A DNA stretch of 64,000 nucleotides from Flavobacterium sp. (GCA_027484725.1 JAIXSK010000026.1:18533-82532), one strand, 5' to 3'; shown: positions 1-8,539, numbered from the stretch's first letter. Notes: a model not told the origin generated them from the letters alone. Numbers and translations are program-made.

Positions 1-292
1 CAGCTTTAAGGCTCTGAAAAATTACTTCGTCTTCTTCAAATGAAGTACACATCAAAAACAAAAGCTTCGGATGATCAAATTTGAGTTTGCGCACGCATTC
101 AATTCCGCTGCTGCCGGGCAAATTGATATCCATCAAAACAGCATCAATGGCTAAGTCTGGAATACCTTGAATTGCTTCTTCGGCATTTTGAAAAGCAGCG
201 ATTAATTCATAATGATCGGTATACTGAATCATGAGCGAGAGAGCTTCGCGCAAATCGCGGTCATCTTCAACCAAAGCAATCGGACGTTTCAT
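1..292 (-). CDS. Response regulator, receiver domain (3' end outside window)
   Basis: The gene starts at the ATG at 292 and runs off the left edge, so only about 97 residues are visible. They form a CheY-like receiver domain: acidic pair in VEDD near residues 8-11, phospho-acceptor Asp about residue 55 in LMDINLPG, and a CTSFEEDE segment at the switch Ser/Thr position. The LPGSSGIE style is typical of NarL/LuxR-type regulators, whose helix-turn-helix would lie beyond the edge; that part is inference. The partner kinase is not in the window. Confidence 0.85.
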   Translation of the reverse strand, partial: MKRPIALVEDDRDLREALSLMIQYTDHYELIAAFQNAEEAIQGIPDLAIDAVLMDINLPGSSGIECVRKLKFDHPKLLFLMCTSFEEDEVIFQSLKA

Positions 293-355
293 TTGTTTAT
301 TTTTCAGCAATATTAAAGATAGATTTTTTATTGTGAAATACGCCATTGCGCGTAA

Positions 356-384
356 TAAAAAAAGCCTCCCCGAATAGAGAGGCT
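356..384 (-). terminator. Rho-independent terminator
   Basis: Read on the minus strand: a hairpin with stem AGCCTCTC/GGGGAGGCT (one G-T wobble) and a TATTC-type loop, followed by seven T. It lies 40 bp downstream of the stop codon of the GldL-like membrane protein gene and would end the padR transcript. Confidence 0.75.
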
Positions 385-423
385 GTTGTAAAAACCTTAA
401 AAAATAGGCTTTGATGATCCTGT

Positions 424-1551
424 TTATTGCACTTTTTGCTGAAGCATTTTGTTTTGCAAAACCATCATTTGGGTTTGAATCAAACGGTTGATCACCTCGG
501 GCACACGTTGTTTTTGAACTTCTGACAAATCGTCGAGTTTTAGACTTCCGCCGGGCGCTGATGCATTGTATTGAGCAATCGCCTTTTGTGCTTTTTGTAA
601 ATTGAGCGCTGCTTTTGATTCAGCACCAAAATAATCTTCGGCCGAACCTTCAGTAATGTATTTTCCGTGGGCTATATCTAACTCGGCGCCTCCGGTTTCA
701 CATTCAATCAGGTATTTTTTAAGGTCTTGACACACATCGTAGATTTCGTTTCCGGTCATGTCAGCCGTATCACTCATAACTAATTTTTGATTTTGCAGTT
801 TTTGCGTTTGCAGAATTTGTTCACTACGCAGAATTGATTCGGTGGTAGCCGCATAAATATCTTGTGAGGCTTTGGGCGAACGCACCAAAATCAAGATCAA
901 AGAAGCGGCACTCAAAATAATCACCGACGAAACAATGGTATTGACTTTGGTTTCGGGCTGGCGAATTCCGGTAAAAAAATACACCGGCAAAAACACGAGC
1001 AATAAAGCGCCAAAACCAACTACAATGAGCATGTTGGCTCCGGGCCAATGCATGACTTTAAAGATGAGCCCAATACTCATAAGCATACCACAGAAAGTAG
1101 CAATGCCTGAAATAGCCTTTTCGCGCAGCGTTTTGTTTTCTTTGATTTTGAGCGTAAAAAGCAATGGTAAAAAAACAAAGTTCAACAAAGCAACACCCAA
1201 AACGAGCAAAACAGCCGCGCCGGGTAAATGCATAAATTTTAGTGTGAGTCCAACCACCAACAATGCGGTGAGTACTCCGCCTGAGAGCAACATTATTTTT
1301 TTCATGAGATAGTAATTTTTAAAGGTGAGTAGGGCGATTGTTTCTTCTTCAATCTCCTTAAGTTCCCGTTTGTAAAAATGCTTGATCCGCTGCTGATAAA
1401 AAGCTTCAAAATCGTCTTCGGCGGCAAGTTCGTGCTCAACCACACAACAAATGTGATCGAGCAGATCTTGCTGTAAACCTTCTCTATGGATTCCTTGCGC
1501 CAGGAGATCCCGCCGAATAAACTCTATTTGCTCATCGGTTAACAAATACAT
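424..1551 (-). CDS. Membrane protein with two GldL-like motifs, partner of PadR
   Basis: A 375-residue protein. Residues 1-75 are a soluble helical segment rich in acidic residues. Roughly residues 85-230 hold several hydrophobic membrane segments, and residues 230-375 are a soluble helical tail rich in Gln and Lys. Two segments at about 105-112 (KFMHLPGA) and 164-172 (FKVMHWPGA) repeat one another and resemble the FKxxHWPGA motif of the gliding/T9SS protein GldL. That resemblance is seen in the sequence; any T9SS role is not shown. Its start is 3 bp downstream of the padR stop, so the two are co-transcribed. PadR regulators are often paired with membrane-protein targets, so it is probably under PadR autoregulatory control. 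Function unknown. Confidence 0.8.
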   Translation of the reverse strand: MYLLTDEQIEFIRRDLLAQGIHREGLQQDLLDHICCVVEHELAAEDDFEAFYQQRIKHFYKRELKEIEEETIALLTFKNYYLMKKIMLLSGGVLTALLVVGLTLKFMHLPGAAVLLVLGVALLNFVFLPLLFTLKIKENKTLREKAISGIATFCGMLMSIGLIFKVMHWPGANMLIVVGFGALLLVFLPVYFFTGIRQPETKVNTIVSSVIILSAASLILILVRSPKASQDIYAATTESILRSEQILQTQKLQNQKLVMSDTADMTGNEIYDVCQDLKKYLIECETGGAELDIAHGKYITEGSAEDYFGAESKAALNLQKAQKAIAQYNASAPGGSLKLDDLSEVQKQRVPEVINRLIQTQMMVLQNKMLQQKVQ

Positions 1552-1554
1552 ACC

Positions 1555-1896
1555 TTAAAGTGTTTGTGGTCTGAGGTCTAACAGGAATTTCATGGTTTCA
1601 ATAAACTCAGCCATTTCGCTGATTTTTTCATCGATTTTAGATTTGCCTTTTGGGCTCAGACTGTAATACTTTCGGATGCGTTTGCCGACAAATTCGGTTT
1701 CTACGGTGACCAGGCCTTCGGCTTCCAAAGCGTGTAAAGTCGGATAAAGCGCGCCTTCGGTAATTTGAATTCTATCCGAAGTAAGCTCTTTGACACGCTG
1801 GGTAATCTCGTAGCCATACATCCGATGGTTGGCTTCAAGCTGCTTGAGCACAATGGTTTTTAAGGTTCCTTTGATGAGTTCTGAAGAAAATATCAT
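1555..1896 (-). CDS. PadR family transcriptional regulator
   Basis: A winged helix-turn-helix repressor of about 113 residues. Diagnostic PadR features: an N-terminal SSELIKGTLKTIVL helix, YGYEITQRVKEL, and the ITEGALYPTLHALEAEGLV recognition helix plus wing, then a short C-terminal dimerisation helix. The start at 1896 (MIFSSELIKG) is preferred over the upstream in-frame ATG at 1923 because the -7 box at 1921-1928 places the transcription start near 1914. It is followed at 3 bp by the GldL-like membrane protein. PadR proteins commonly repress their own operon in response to small hydrophobic effectors; the effector is not inferable here. Confidence 0.9.
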   Translation of the reverse strand: MIFSSELIKGTLKTIVLKQLEANHRMYGYEITQRVKELTSDRIQITEGALYPTLHALEAEGLVTVETEFVGKRIRKYYSLSPKGKSKIDEKISEMAEFIETMKFLLDLRPQTL

Positions 1897-1920
1897 AACG
1901 GGCATTTGTTTTGTACAACG

Positions 1921-1928
1921 CAAATATA
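1921..1928 (-). promoter_or_regulatory. -7 box of padR promoter
   Basis: Minus strand reads TATATTTG, a perfect match to the Bacteroidota TAnnTTTG -7 element. It decides the padR start codon because the upstream candidate ATG would lie before the transcription start. Confidence 0.65.
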
Positions 1929-2089
1929 CATAAGAATATTATGCATTAAAGATTTATGTATAAATTTTTATTTAAAAAAAAGTAAAACATTATTTACAAA
2001 CCTGCAAATCAACAGCTTAAACAAATTATAAAATTTTCAAATCCGTTGATAAAACCTGAAAAACTTGCCACGAAATCGCTTTCGTAGCC

Positions 2090-2119
2090 TTGCAGAAAGT
2101 ATTTTTCTATGTACATTTG
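2090..2119 (+). promoter_or_regulatory. Promoter of glutaryl-CoA dehydrogenase gene
   Basis: TTG at 2090-2092 and TACATTTG at 2112-2119 are separated by 19 bp, matching the Bacteroidota -33/-7 promoter layout. The ATG follows at 2148. Confidence 0.7.
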
Positions 2120-2147
2120 CGCCGATTAAAAACCAATATCAACTGAT

Positions 2148-3326
2148 ATGAAACCAGATTTATTTCAAGCTCCAGATTATTATCTTTTAGACGAATTGCT
2201 TACCGATGAACACAAATTGGTGCGCGATGCGGCCCGCGAATGGGTCAAAAGAGATGTTTCGCCTATTATTGAAGATTATGCACAACGCGCCGAATTCCCA
2301 ACCCAAATTATTGGCGGATTGGCCGAGATTGGAGCTTTTGGCCCTTATATTCCGCAAGAATACGGAGGTGCCGGTTTAGATCAAATTTCATACGGATTGA
2401 TTATGCAAGAAATTGAGCGTGGCGATTCAGGTGTTCGTTCAACAGCTTCGGTACAATCATCCCTAGTAATGTACCCGATCTGGAAATACGGAAACGAAGA
2501 GCAACGCAAAAAATACCTCCCGAAATTGGCTTCTGGCGAATGGATGGGCTGTTTCGGGCTGACCGAACCCAACCACGGTTCTGATCCGGGCAGTATGATT
2601 ACCAACTTTAAAGATATGGGCGACCACTACTTGCTCAATGGTGCCAAAATGTGGATTTCAAACGCTCCGTTTGCACAAGTAGCCGTTGTTTGGGCCAAAA
2701 ATGAAGAAGGACGCATTCACGGATTAATCGTAGAGCGCGGCATGGAAGGTTTTACCACGCCAGAAACGCACAACAAATGGTCATTGCGCGCTTCGGCCAC
2801 CGGTGAACTTATTTTTGACAACGTAAAAGTTCCTAAAGAAAACTTACTCCCGAACAAATCAGGTTTGGGTGCTCCGCTGGGTTGTTTAGATTCAGCGCGT
2901 TACGGCATTGCTTGGGGCGCGATTGGTGCTGCCATGGATTGTTATGACACGGCGCTTCGTTATGCCAAAGAGCGTACACAATTCGGAAAACCTATTGCAG
3001 CCACGCAATTGCAACAGAAAAAATTAGCCGAAATGATTACCGAAATCACCAAAGCACAATTGCTTACTTGGAGATTGGGTGTGCTCAGAAACGAAGGCAA
3101 AGCCACCACAGCACAAATATCTATGGCCAAACGCAACAACGTGGATATGGCGATTAACATCGCACGTGAAGCGCGTCAGATTTTAGGCGGAATGGGCATT
3201 ACCGGTGAATATTCCATCATGCGTCACAGTATGAACCTTGAATCGGTGATTACTTATGAAGGAACCCACGATATTCACTTGCTCATTACCGGCGCTGATA
3301 TCACAGGTTACCCGGCATTCAAATAA
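2148..3326 (+). CDS. gcdH: Glutaryl-CoA dehydrogenase (acyl-CoA dehydrogenase family)
   Basis: 392 residues, full length for the family. FAD-dependent oxidative decarboxylation of glutaryl-CoA to crotonyl-CoA in lysine and tryptophan breakdown; electrons normally pass to ETF. Visible features are the acyl-CoA dehydrogenase N-terminal helical domain, the middle-domain signature CFGLTEPNHGSDP, the RYGIAWG segment, the ERTQFGKPI FAD/tetramer segment, and the catalytic Glu about residue 371 in TYEGTHDIH. The YEGTHDIH context and LGGMGITGEY are characteristic of GCDH rather than the short- or medium-chain enzymes. It is a monocistronic unit with its own promoter and terminator. Confidence 0.9.
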   Translation: MKPDLFQAPDYYLLDELLTDEHKLVRDAAREWVKRDVSPIIEDYAQRAEFPTQIIGGLAEIGAFGPYIPQEYGGAGLDQISYGLIMQEIERGDSGVRSTASVQSSLVMYPIWKYGNEEQRKKYLPKLASGEWMGCFGLTEPNHGSDPGSMITNFKDMGDHYLLNGAKMWISNAPFAQVAVVWAKNEEGRIHGLIVERGMEGFTTPETHNKWSLRASATGELIFDNVKVPKENLLPNKSGLGAPLGCLDSARYGIAWGAIGAAMDCYDTALRYAKERTQFGKPIAATQLQQKKLAEMITEITKAQLLTWRLGVLRNEGKATTAQISMAKRNNVDMAINIAREARQILGGMGITGEYSIMRHSMNLESVITYEGTHDIHLLITGADITGYPAFK

Positions 3327-3344
3327 TATCATAAAAACATCTGG

Positions 3345-3378
3345 AAAAAAAGGCTTCTCACAACGGGAAGCTTTTTTT
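3345..3378 (+). terminator. Terminator of gcdH
   Basis: AAAAAAAGGCTTC pairs with GAAGCTTTTTTT (one bulged G), ending in a run of seven T, 18 bp after the gcdH stop. Confidence 0.75.
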
Positions 3379-3387
3379 GTGCCCAAT

Positions 3388-3425
3388 AAAAAAGGGAGCG
3401 CCTATCAAAAGCAACTCCCCTTTTT
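3388..3425. terminator. Second hairpin in tandem, T-rich 3' end
   Basis: AAAAAAGGGAG at 3388-3398 can pair with CTCCCCTTTTT at 3415-3425 around a 16-nt loop. It follows the gcdH terminator directly and may act as a back-up. The rest of the 439-bp gap to the next gene (3426-3740) shows nothing beyond AT-rich sequence and the promoter of the LytS-type kinase. Confidence 0.45.
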
Positions 3426-3740
3426 CCCCATAACAAATAGAACTATCGTTTATCGTTTTAACTTTCTGCAGAAAGCTAAAAAGATTGAGTATAAAAGCTG
3501 TAAGCGGGCTCAGGTTTTATGTCCCAAATTAATTCCTTGAACCGAAGCTTACAACAAGATTTAAGAACGATTATTTTCTGAATCAAAACTATTTATTTGC
3601 TTTTTAGTTTGAAAATTATTGCGGTATTTAACTTGATTTTGTAGGTAAACATTTGACTGATTTTCATGATGATATCAGCGCTTTTACCGATAAAAACGTT
3701 AGACTCGTCGCAATTTTTTCAAAGGCAATTATATTATAAT

Positions 3741-3748
3741 TAGCTTTG
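3741..3748 (+). promoter_or_regulatory. -7 box of the lytS/lytT-like operon
   Basis: TAGCTTTG, a perfect TAnnTTTG element, 17 bp before the ATG of the kinase gene. No clear TTG at the -33 position was found. Confidence 0.6.
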
Positions 3749-3765
3749 ACCCACTTTAAACAAAC

Positions 3766-4797
3766 ATGAGCAAAAAAACCCTAACCCTACTGTTGCATTT
3801 TTTTGGCATTTTGGCCTTTTTGTGCATTCCGATATTCTCTTCGCCTGATTTTACTTGGGCTTTTGACTTTTTACACATCCAAGGTTTTCAGAGAGATTTT
3901 ACCAGTTATGTTTTGTTTGTGCTCTTTTTTTATGCCAATTACTACCTGCTTATTCCGCGTTTGTATTTTGCAGAGCGAAAAAAAATGTATTTTCTGACTG
4001 TTGTTCTTTCGTATGTCTTGCTCAGCGCTATCAACAAACTTTTGTTTTTTGGCTTCGAGCCGCATCATTTGCCGATGCATCAACCGCACAGCCATTTTAC
4101 GTTTCAGCATCAACCGCTGAACATGCCTATCGGCAGTGACTTCTTTAAATTTATTTTGGTGTTTTTACTGTCGTTTTTGTTTCGCATCAACAATCGTCTG
4201 ACCGATATTTACGAAGAAAAACTCAAAGCCGAAGTATCGTACCTTAAGGCGCAAATCAACCCGCATTTTTTGTTCAATACGCTCAATAGTTTATATGCTT
4301 TGACCATCCAAAAATCTGATGCTGCGCCTGATGCCGTCATCAAACTCTCAAGCATGATGCGATATGTGGTCACGCACAGTGATTCAGATCGCGTTCCGTT
4401 GCAAAAAGAGATTGATTATATAGCCGATTACATCGCCTTGCAACGCCTGAGAATCTCTGAACCCAACAACTTGATTTTTGAAGTAACCGGAAATGCAACA
4501 GATAAATACATTGCGCCTTTACTCCTGATTCCTTTCATTGAAAATGCTTTTAAATATGGTGTAAACAGTGAGCAAAACTGGCATATAGATATCCGCATTA
4601 AGATTACGGACGATGATTTCAGCATGTTTGTCAGCAACCAAAAAGTATCGGTGCCCATGCACGAAGACGGAAGCACCGAACAAGGCATTGAAAACACCTC
4701 TCAACGACTCGAACTCATTTATCCCAACAAACATCAACTACAATTAACCGACTTGCCCGACCGTTATGAAGTTGATTTAAAAATTCACTGGTCATGA
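3766..4797 (+). CDS. LytS/YehU-type sensor histidine kinase
   Basis: 343 residues. Four predicted membrane segments (about 7-25, 45-65, 73-92 and 124-142) with a His-rich loop at about 99-115 (HHLPMHQPHSHF), then a His_kinase (PF06580) domain with the phospho-accepting His about residue 167 in INPHFLFNTLNSLY, and a HATPase segment with PFIENAFKYG as N-box. The gene overlaps the LytTR regulator by 4 bp, so the two form a translationally coupled two-component pair. The His-rich loop between membrane segments could bind metal, but that is a guess. The signal is unknown. Confidence 0.9.
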   Translation: MSKKTLTLLLHFFGILAFLCIPIFSSPDFTWAFDFLHIQGFQRDFTSYVLFVLFFYANYYLLIPRLYFAERKKMYFLTVVLSYVLLSAINKLLFFGFEPHHLPMHQPHSHFTFQHQPLNMPIGSDFFKFILVFLLSFLFRINNRLTDIYEEKLKAEVSYLKAQINPHFLFNTLNSLYALTIQKSDAAPDAVIKLSSMMRYVVTHSDSDRVPLQKEIDYIADYIALQRLRISEPNNLIFEVTGNATDKYIAPLLLIPFIENAFKYGVNSEQNWHIDIRIKITDDDFSMFVSNQKVSVPMHEDGSTEQGIENTSQRLELIYPNKHQLQLTDLPDRYEVDLKIHWS

Positions 4798-5492
4798 TTC
4801 GTGCTATTGCCCTTGACGACGAACCGCTTGCGCTCAAAGTTATCGAAGGCTTTTGCGCGCGCATTGATTATATTCAGCTTGAGAAAACCTTTACCAAAAG
4901 TTCTGAAGCACACAAACACTTGCGCAAACAACCCGTTGATTTAATTTTTCTCGACATTCAAATGCCCATGCAAAACGGGCTGAGTTTTTATGCCGACATT
5001 GAACAAAACTGTCAAGTGATTTTTACCACCGCTTTTAGCGAATATGCCGTCGAAGGTTTTAATGTGAGCGCGACCGATTACTTGCTCAAGCCTTTTTCAT
5101 TTGAACGATTTGCCCAAGCCACTGACAAAGCCAAACAAAATTTTGATACACATTATAAATTTCCAAATACCGAGGCTCAATATTTATTCATTCGCGCTGA
5201 TTATAGTTTGAATAAAATTCTAATTTCAGATATTTTATTTGTCGAAGGTTTGGACGATTACCTCAAAATTCACATCCGCAACCAAAAAACCATAGTGGCG
5301 CGCATGACCATGAAATCTATTTTAGAAAAATTGCCTGCTACTGAATTCATGCGGGTGCACCGCTCATTCATTGTTCCGCTTTCGGCCATTGAAAAAGTGC
5401 GCAATAAAATCATTTACATTGGCGATGAAGAAATTCCGGTGAGCGCAAGTTATGAAGCGGCCTTTCAAAAAGCCATTTCCGGAAAAAAATAA
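4794..5492 (+). CDS. LytTR-family response regulator
   Basis: 232 residues: receiver domain 1-120 with phospho-acceptor Asp about residue 54 in LIFLDIQMPMQNG and the TDYLLKPFS switch region, then a LytTR DNA-binding domain from about 125 to the end (FVEGLDDYLKIH, MKSILEKLP, FMRVHRSFIV). This layout binds imperfect direct repeats in promoters and is activated by the LytS-type kinase encoded just upstream with a 4-bp overlap. The next gene starts 2 bp after its stop and may be controlled by it or simply co-transcribed. Confidence 0.93.
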   Translation: MIRAIALDDEPLALKVIEGFCARIDYIQLEKTFTKSSEAHKHLRKQPVDLIFLDIQMPMQNGLSFYADIEQNCQVIFTTAFSEYAVEGFNVSATDYLLKPFSFERFAQATDKAKQNFDTHYKFPNTEAQYLFIRADYSLNKILISDILFVEGLDDYLKIHIRNQKTIVARMTMKSILEKLPATEFMRVHRSFIVPLSAIEKVRNKIIYIGDEEIPVSASYEAAFQKAISGKK

Positions 5493-5494
5493 AT

Positions 5495-6148
5495 ATGGGT
5501 GCGCAAATTTTTAAATCCGCATGGCGAACCGTTGCTCAATCTGACGAAAGTTTGACCCAATCGGTATTCATGAACTTGGCCGAAATACCAACCAATATTA
5601 CCCAATTAGACGAAATATTTCTTCAACCACAAACAAAATACACCTTCGCTTTAGCTGAAAAAAGTGCCTGTTGGCTATTGCCTTTGGCAGGAGCTATTGA
5701 TTTTGTTCACCATGAGCTCGAAGGATTCGTTCATATTGGTCAATTGCAAAATATGGCAACCGAAACATCGAGCCACTGTATCATTTCAAATCCGTACGCC
5801 AATGATGCGGTTCATTTTTTAGCGATTCAATGCCCTGCAAACGCCAGCAAAACTGAACTTTTTGAGTTTGACTTATCGCAAGCAAATCAAATCATTCCGA
5901 TTTTAAAAACGGATGATTCCAAAATATCCATCGGACAATTTGAAGGTCGCGCTGAAGAGGTTTATCGATTGCTTTCTGATCAAAATAGTTTGATGGTTTT
6001 TGTTGTGCGCGGTGCATTTGAATTGCACAACCGATTGCTCGAAGCGGGCGACACTTTACTGCTCAACCAAACCTATGAGGCTGAATTTGAAGCGCTTTCA
6101 AACAATGCGTTGCTGCTTTTTATTGAAACCTTTACCGCAAAAAATTAA
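5495..6148 (+). CDS. Cupin/pirin-like protein of unknown function
   Basis: 217 residues, no signal peptide. The sequence looks like two related beta-rich halves: residues about 20-105 (a LPLAGAIDFVHHE segment) and about 130-217 (IGQFEGRAEE, FVVRGAFELHNRLLEAGDTLLL). The second half ends in the strand-turn pattern NRLLEAGDTLLLNQT seen in bicupins of the pirin type. His-based metal ligands are not clearly conserved, so catalytic activity is doubtful. It is the third gene of the lytS/lytT-like operon, with a 2-bp gap. Cytoplasmic; function not assigned. Confidence 0.6.
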   Translation: MGAQIFKSAWRTVAQSDESLTQSVFMNLAEIPTNITQLDEIFLQPQTKYTFALAEKSACWLLPLAGAIDFVHHELEGFVHIGQLQNMATETSSHCIISNPYANDAVHFLAIQCPANASKTELFEFDLSQANQIIPILKTDDSKISIGQFEGRAEEVYRLLSDQNSLMVFVVRGAFELHNRLLEAGDTLLLNQTYEAEFEALSNNALLLFIETFTAKN

Positions 6149-6224
6149 TCGTTTACCTCTTTTGTTTTGGCTGAGTAATCAAAAGCAGTAGGTTTGATTT
6201 CAAATCAATCTAACGGCTCAAATT

Positions 6225-7229
6225 ATGGAAAGAAAAGAATTTTTAAAAAAAGGAGTTGGCCTATTAGGGCTAGCTATTGTGGGGCCTTCGTTGCTCAAAG
6301 CAAAAAATACTTCCGATGAAACTTTGGTCTGCTCGGTGACCAATTCAGAAACAGCAGGTCCGTTTCCAACCATTAATCCGTCTTCACTGACCAGTGCAAA
6401 TATCATCAGTGATCGAACCGGAATTCCGCTCACCATCAATATCACCATCAACAACACCAACGCAAACTGTGCAGCGCTTCAAGGTGCTCTGGTAGATATT
6501 TGGCATTGCGATAAAGATGGTTATTATTCAGAATATGGGGGTAGCGGCATGCAAAGTGTCAACTATACTGCGGTGCACTTCTTGCGTGGTCGACAAGTAA
6601 CCAATGCCAACGGATTGGTCTCTTTTCAGTCTATTTTTCCGGGCTGGTATACCGGACGCGCTACGCACATTCACGTACACATTTACAACGCCAGCGGAAC
6701 TTCATTATTGGTCACACAAATTGCTTTTCCGGAGGGAACCAACAGCGCTGTAGCTCAAGTCAATGCCTCAACGGCCAACGGTTATACCAAAGGCATGAAC
6801 GGCTATACTTACAATGCCAGTGACAATGTTTTCAGTGATGGAGTGACCAATGAACTCAGCACCATCAGTGGCGACAACACCAATGGCTATACGCTAAATC
6901 ATACTATTTATGTGGCCGGACCAACGCTAGGATTAGATGAAATGAGTTTTGCACAAAATCAAGTAGGGCAAAATTTCCCGAATCCGTTTAGTGAAACAAC
7001 TCAAATACCGCTGCAACTAACTTCAGCTTCAGAGGTTTCGCTTGAAATTTTTGACATGACCGGACGACGCATAGCTGTTCCGGTACAAAAAAATCTATCT
7101 GCCGGTATGCACCAAATCAGCATCAATCGCGCTGAATATGCCCTGAGCAGCGGATACTACATTTACAAAATTACGATAAACAACGACCAAGGTGTTTACA
7201 CCCAAAATAAGAGGATGCTCATTAAATAG
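6225..7229 (+). CDS. Secreted intradiol ring-cleavage dioxygenase with T9SS sorting domain
   Basis: 334 residues. The N-terminus (MERKEFLKKGVGLLGLAIVG) is a signal sequence of Tat-like or lipoprotein-like style without a twin arginine. Residues about 35-225 match the intradiol dioxygenase fold (protocatechuate 3,4-dioxygenase beta type): VDIWHCDKDGYYSEY supplies the Tyr region and ATHIHVHIY the two His ligands of the ferric iron. The protein ends in a T9SS type A sorting domain (about 245-334: NFPNPFSETTQIPL, SLEIFDMTGRRI, SSGYYIYKI), so it should be exported and displayed or released. Which catechol it acts on cannot be told. Followed by a strong terminator. Confidence 0.87.
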   Translation: MERKEFLKKGVGLLGLAIVGPSLLKAKNTSDETLVCSVTNSETAGPFPTINPSSLTSANIISDRTGIPLTINITINNTNANCAALQGALVDIWHCDKDGYYSEYGGSGMQSVNYTAVHFLRGRQVTNANGLVSFQSIFPGWYTGRATHIHVHIYNASGTSLLVTQIAFPEGTNSAVAQVNASTANGYTKGMNGYTYNASDNVFSDGVTNELSTISGDNTNGYTLNHTIYVAGPTLGLDEMSFAQNQVGQNFPNPFSETTQIPLQLTSASEVSLEIFDMTGRRIAVPVQKNLSAGMHQISINRAEYALSSGYYIYKITINNDQGVYTQNKRMLIK

Positions 7230-7257
7230 GTTTGTTTAATGGGTTAGTTTAGTGAGG

Positions 7258-7287
7258 AAAAGCGGGTGAAATTCACTCGCTTTTTTT
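7258..7287 (+). terminator. Terminator of the dioxygenase gene
   Basis: AAAGCGGGTG and CACTCGCTTT form the stem with one G-T wobble, followed by seven T, 28 bp after the stop codon. Confidence 0.8.
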
Positions 7288-7393
7288 ATAGATGAAACCA
7301 AACAATTATTAAAAAAATAATAAATTCTTTCTACAAACAAAGAGTTCTGATTGAGCTGTTTAACTTTACCACTTTCACGGCACTAATCTATTG

Positions 7394-8104
7394 ATGATGA
7401 AAGTAATTGGTACTTACTTGTTGTCTTTTTGGGTTCTGATTCTCGTGTGGAGTTGCGATCAAAGCACCACCGCTCCGGTTTATTATCTACCCGACACTCC
7501 AAAAGAAATCAACTATCTGGCCTTGGGCGACAGCTACACCATTGGCCAAAGCGTTTGCACGACCTGCCGTTTTCCGGAACAGCTCAAAGCGCGATTAGAA
7601 CAAAACTTTCCCGAACAGCCAGTATTGCTGCAAGTCATTGCCAAAACCGGTTGGACCACCACCAATTTGCTTTCTGAAATGAATGTAAACAATCCTTCAG
7701 ACCAGTTTGATTTGGTTACTTTACTCATTGGAGTCAACAATCAATACCAAAACAAGCCTTTTTCATTGTATGAAAATGAGTTTCCGCAATTGGTCAACAA
7801 AGCCATCGCCTTGGCCAAAGGGAAAAAAGAACACTTATTGGTGGTTTCAATCCCTGATTATGCCTACACCCCGTTCGGACAAGGCGCGGTGAACATCTCA
7901 ACAGGCATAGATCAGTACAATGCTTTTGCCGAGAACTATTGCACACAAAACGGAATTGTTTTTATCAACATCACCGACATCACGCGCTTAGGCTTACAAC
8001 AACCTGATTTGGTGGCCTCAGACGGTTTGCATCCGTCGGAATTGGCCTATGCAAAATTTGTAGAAAGAATTTTTCCAAAGGCTATAGCTGCCCTTGAACA
8101 TTAA
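7394..8104 (+). CDS. SGNH/GDSL-family hydrolase lipoprotein
   Basis: About 236 residues. The signal peptide ends in a lipobox (ILVWSC), giving an N-terminal lipid-anchored Cys, so an outer- or inner-membrane lipoprotein. Esterase/lipase blocks: block I LALGDSYTIGQS with the nucleophile Ser, a GVNNQ block III (LLIGVNNQY), and block V SDGLHPSE with the Asp and His of the triad. Substrate unknown; the family includes esterases, lysophospholipases and carbohydrate deacetylases. Three consecutive possible starts (TTG, ATG, ATG at 7391, 7394, 7397) differ trivially. It is convergent with the ferredoxin gene, with 3 bp between stops. Confidence 0.87.
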   Translation: MMKVIGTYLLSFWVLILVWSCDQSTTAPVYYLPDTPKEINYLALGDSYTIGQSVCTTCRFPEQLKARLEQNFPEQPVLLQVIAKTGWTTTNLLSEMNVNNPSDQFDLVTLLIGVNNQYQNKPFSLYENEFPQLVNKAIALAKGKKEHLLVVSIPDYAYTPFGQGAVNISTGIDQYNAFAENYCTQNGIVFINITDITRLGLQQPDLVASDGLHPSELAYAKFVERIFPKAIAALEH

Positions 8105-8107
8105 AAT

Positions 8108-8434
8108 TTAAGCTTCCGGTGCCAACGCTATCGCCAAACCGTCTAAATCCTCGGTCAGGTGAATCTGACAACCCAATCGGCTGTTGTCTTGTACGTTAAA
8201 AGCCTCCCAGAGCATGGCTTCTTCATCGGGGTTTTTCTCGGGCAGCACCACATCATTCAAAACATAACATTGGCACGACGCACACATGGCCATTCCGCCG
8301 CAAATGCCAATGGTTCCCTCGGGCGCCAATTCATAAGCGCGCACCAGTTCCATAACGTTCATGTTCATATCAGTAGGCGCTTGCACACTGTGCGTCACGC
8401 CTTCGCGGTCGGTGATGTGTAGGGTAATATCCAT
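8108..8434 (-). CDS. Adrenodoxin-type 2Fe-2S ferredoxin
   Basis: 108 residues. The cluster ligands are CGGMAMCASC (C-x5-C-x2-C) followed by the distant Cys in RLGCQIHL, the adrenodoxin/putidaredoxin/Fdx pattern. It is a small soluble electron carrier. It is the last gene of a minus-strand block after a ferredoxin-NADP reductase-like enzyme, a natural redox partner, and the NifU/Mrp iron-sulfur assembly proteins. That points to electron supply for Fe-S assembly or hydroxylases (inference). Confidence 0.92.
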   Translation of the reverse strand: MDITLHITDREGVTHSVQAPTDMNMNVMELVRAYELAPEGTIGICGGMAMCASCQCYVLNDVVLPEKNPDEEAMLWEAFNVQDNSRLGCQIHLTEDLDGLAIALAPEA

Positions 8435-8462
8435 GCTTTTTTATTTTTCCTGAAGCTGTTCC

Positions 8463-8507
8463 GGCTGTTCGCTATATCTTTTGCTCTGAACCCCAGAACA
8501 AAAGGAT
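8463..8507 (-). repeat. REP-like palindromic element, copy 1
   Basis: A 45-bp element whose core (8478-8504) is an 11-bp inverted repeat, CTTTTGTTCTG/CAGAGCAAAAG (one mismatch), around GGGTT. It matches copy 2 at 9706-9750 in 41 of 45 positions, in opposite orientation. The two copies bracket the ferredoxin reductase gene. Confidence 0.8.
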
Positions 8508-8539
8508 GCTGCTGCCATCCGGGCTAGGCTTCGCTTCTA

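Noticed and set aside
3256..3540. Plus-strand open frame of 94 codons overlapping the end of gcdH
   Set aside because: It lies partly inside gcdH and runs through two terminator hairpins; no start signal or family was seen.
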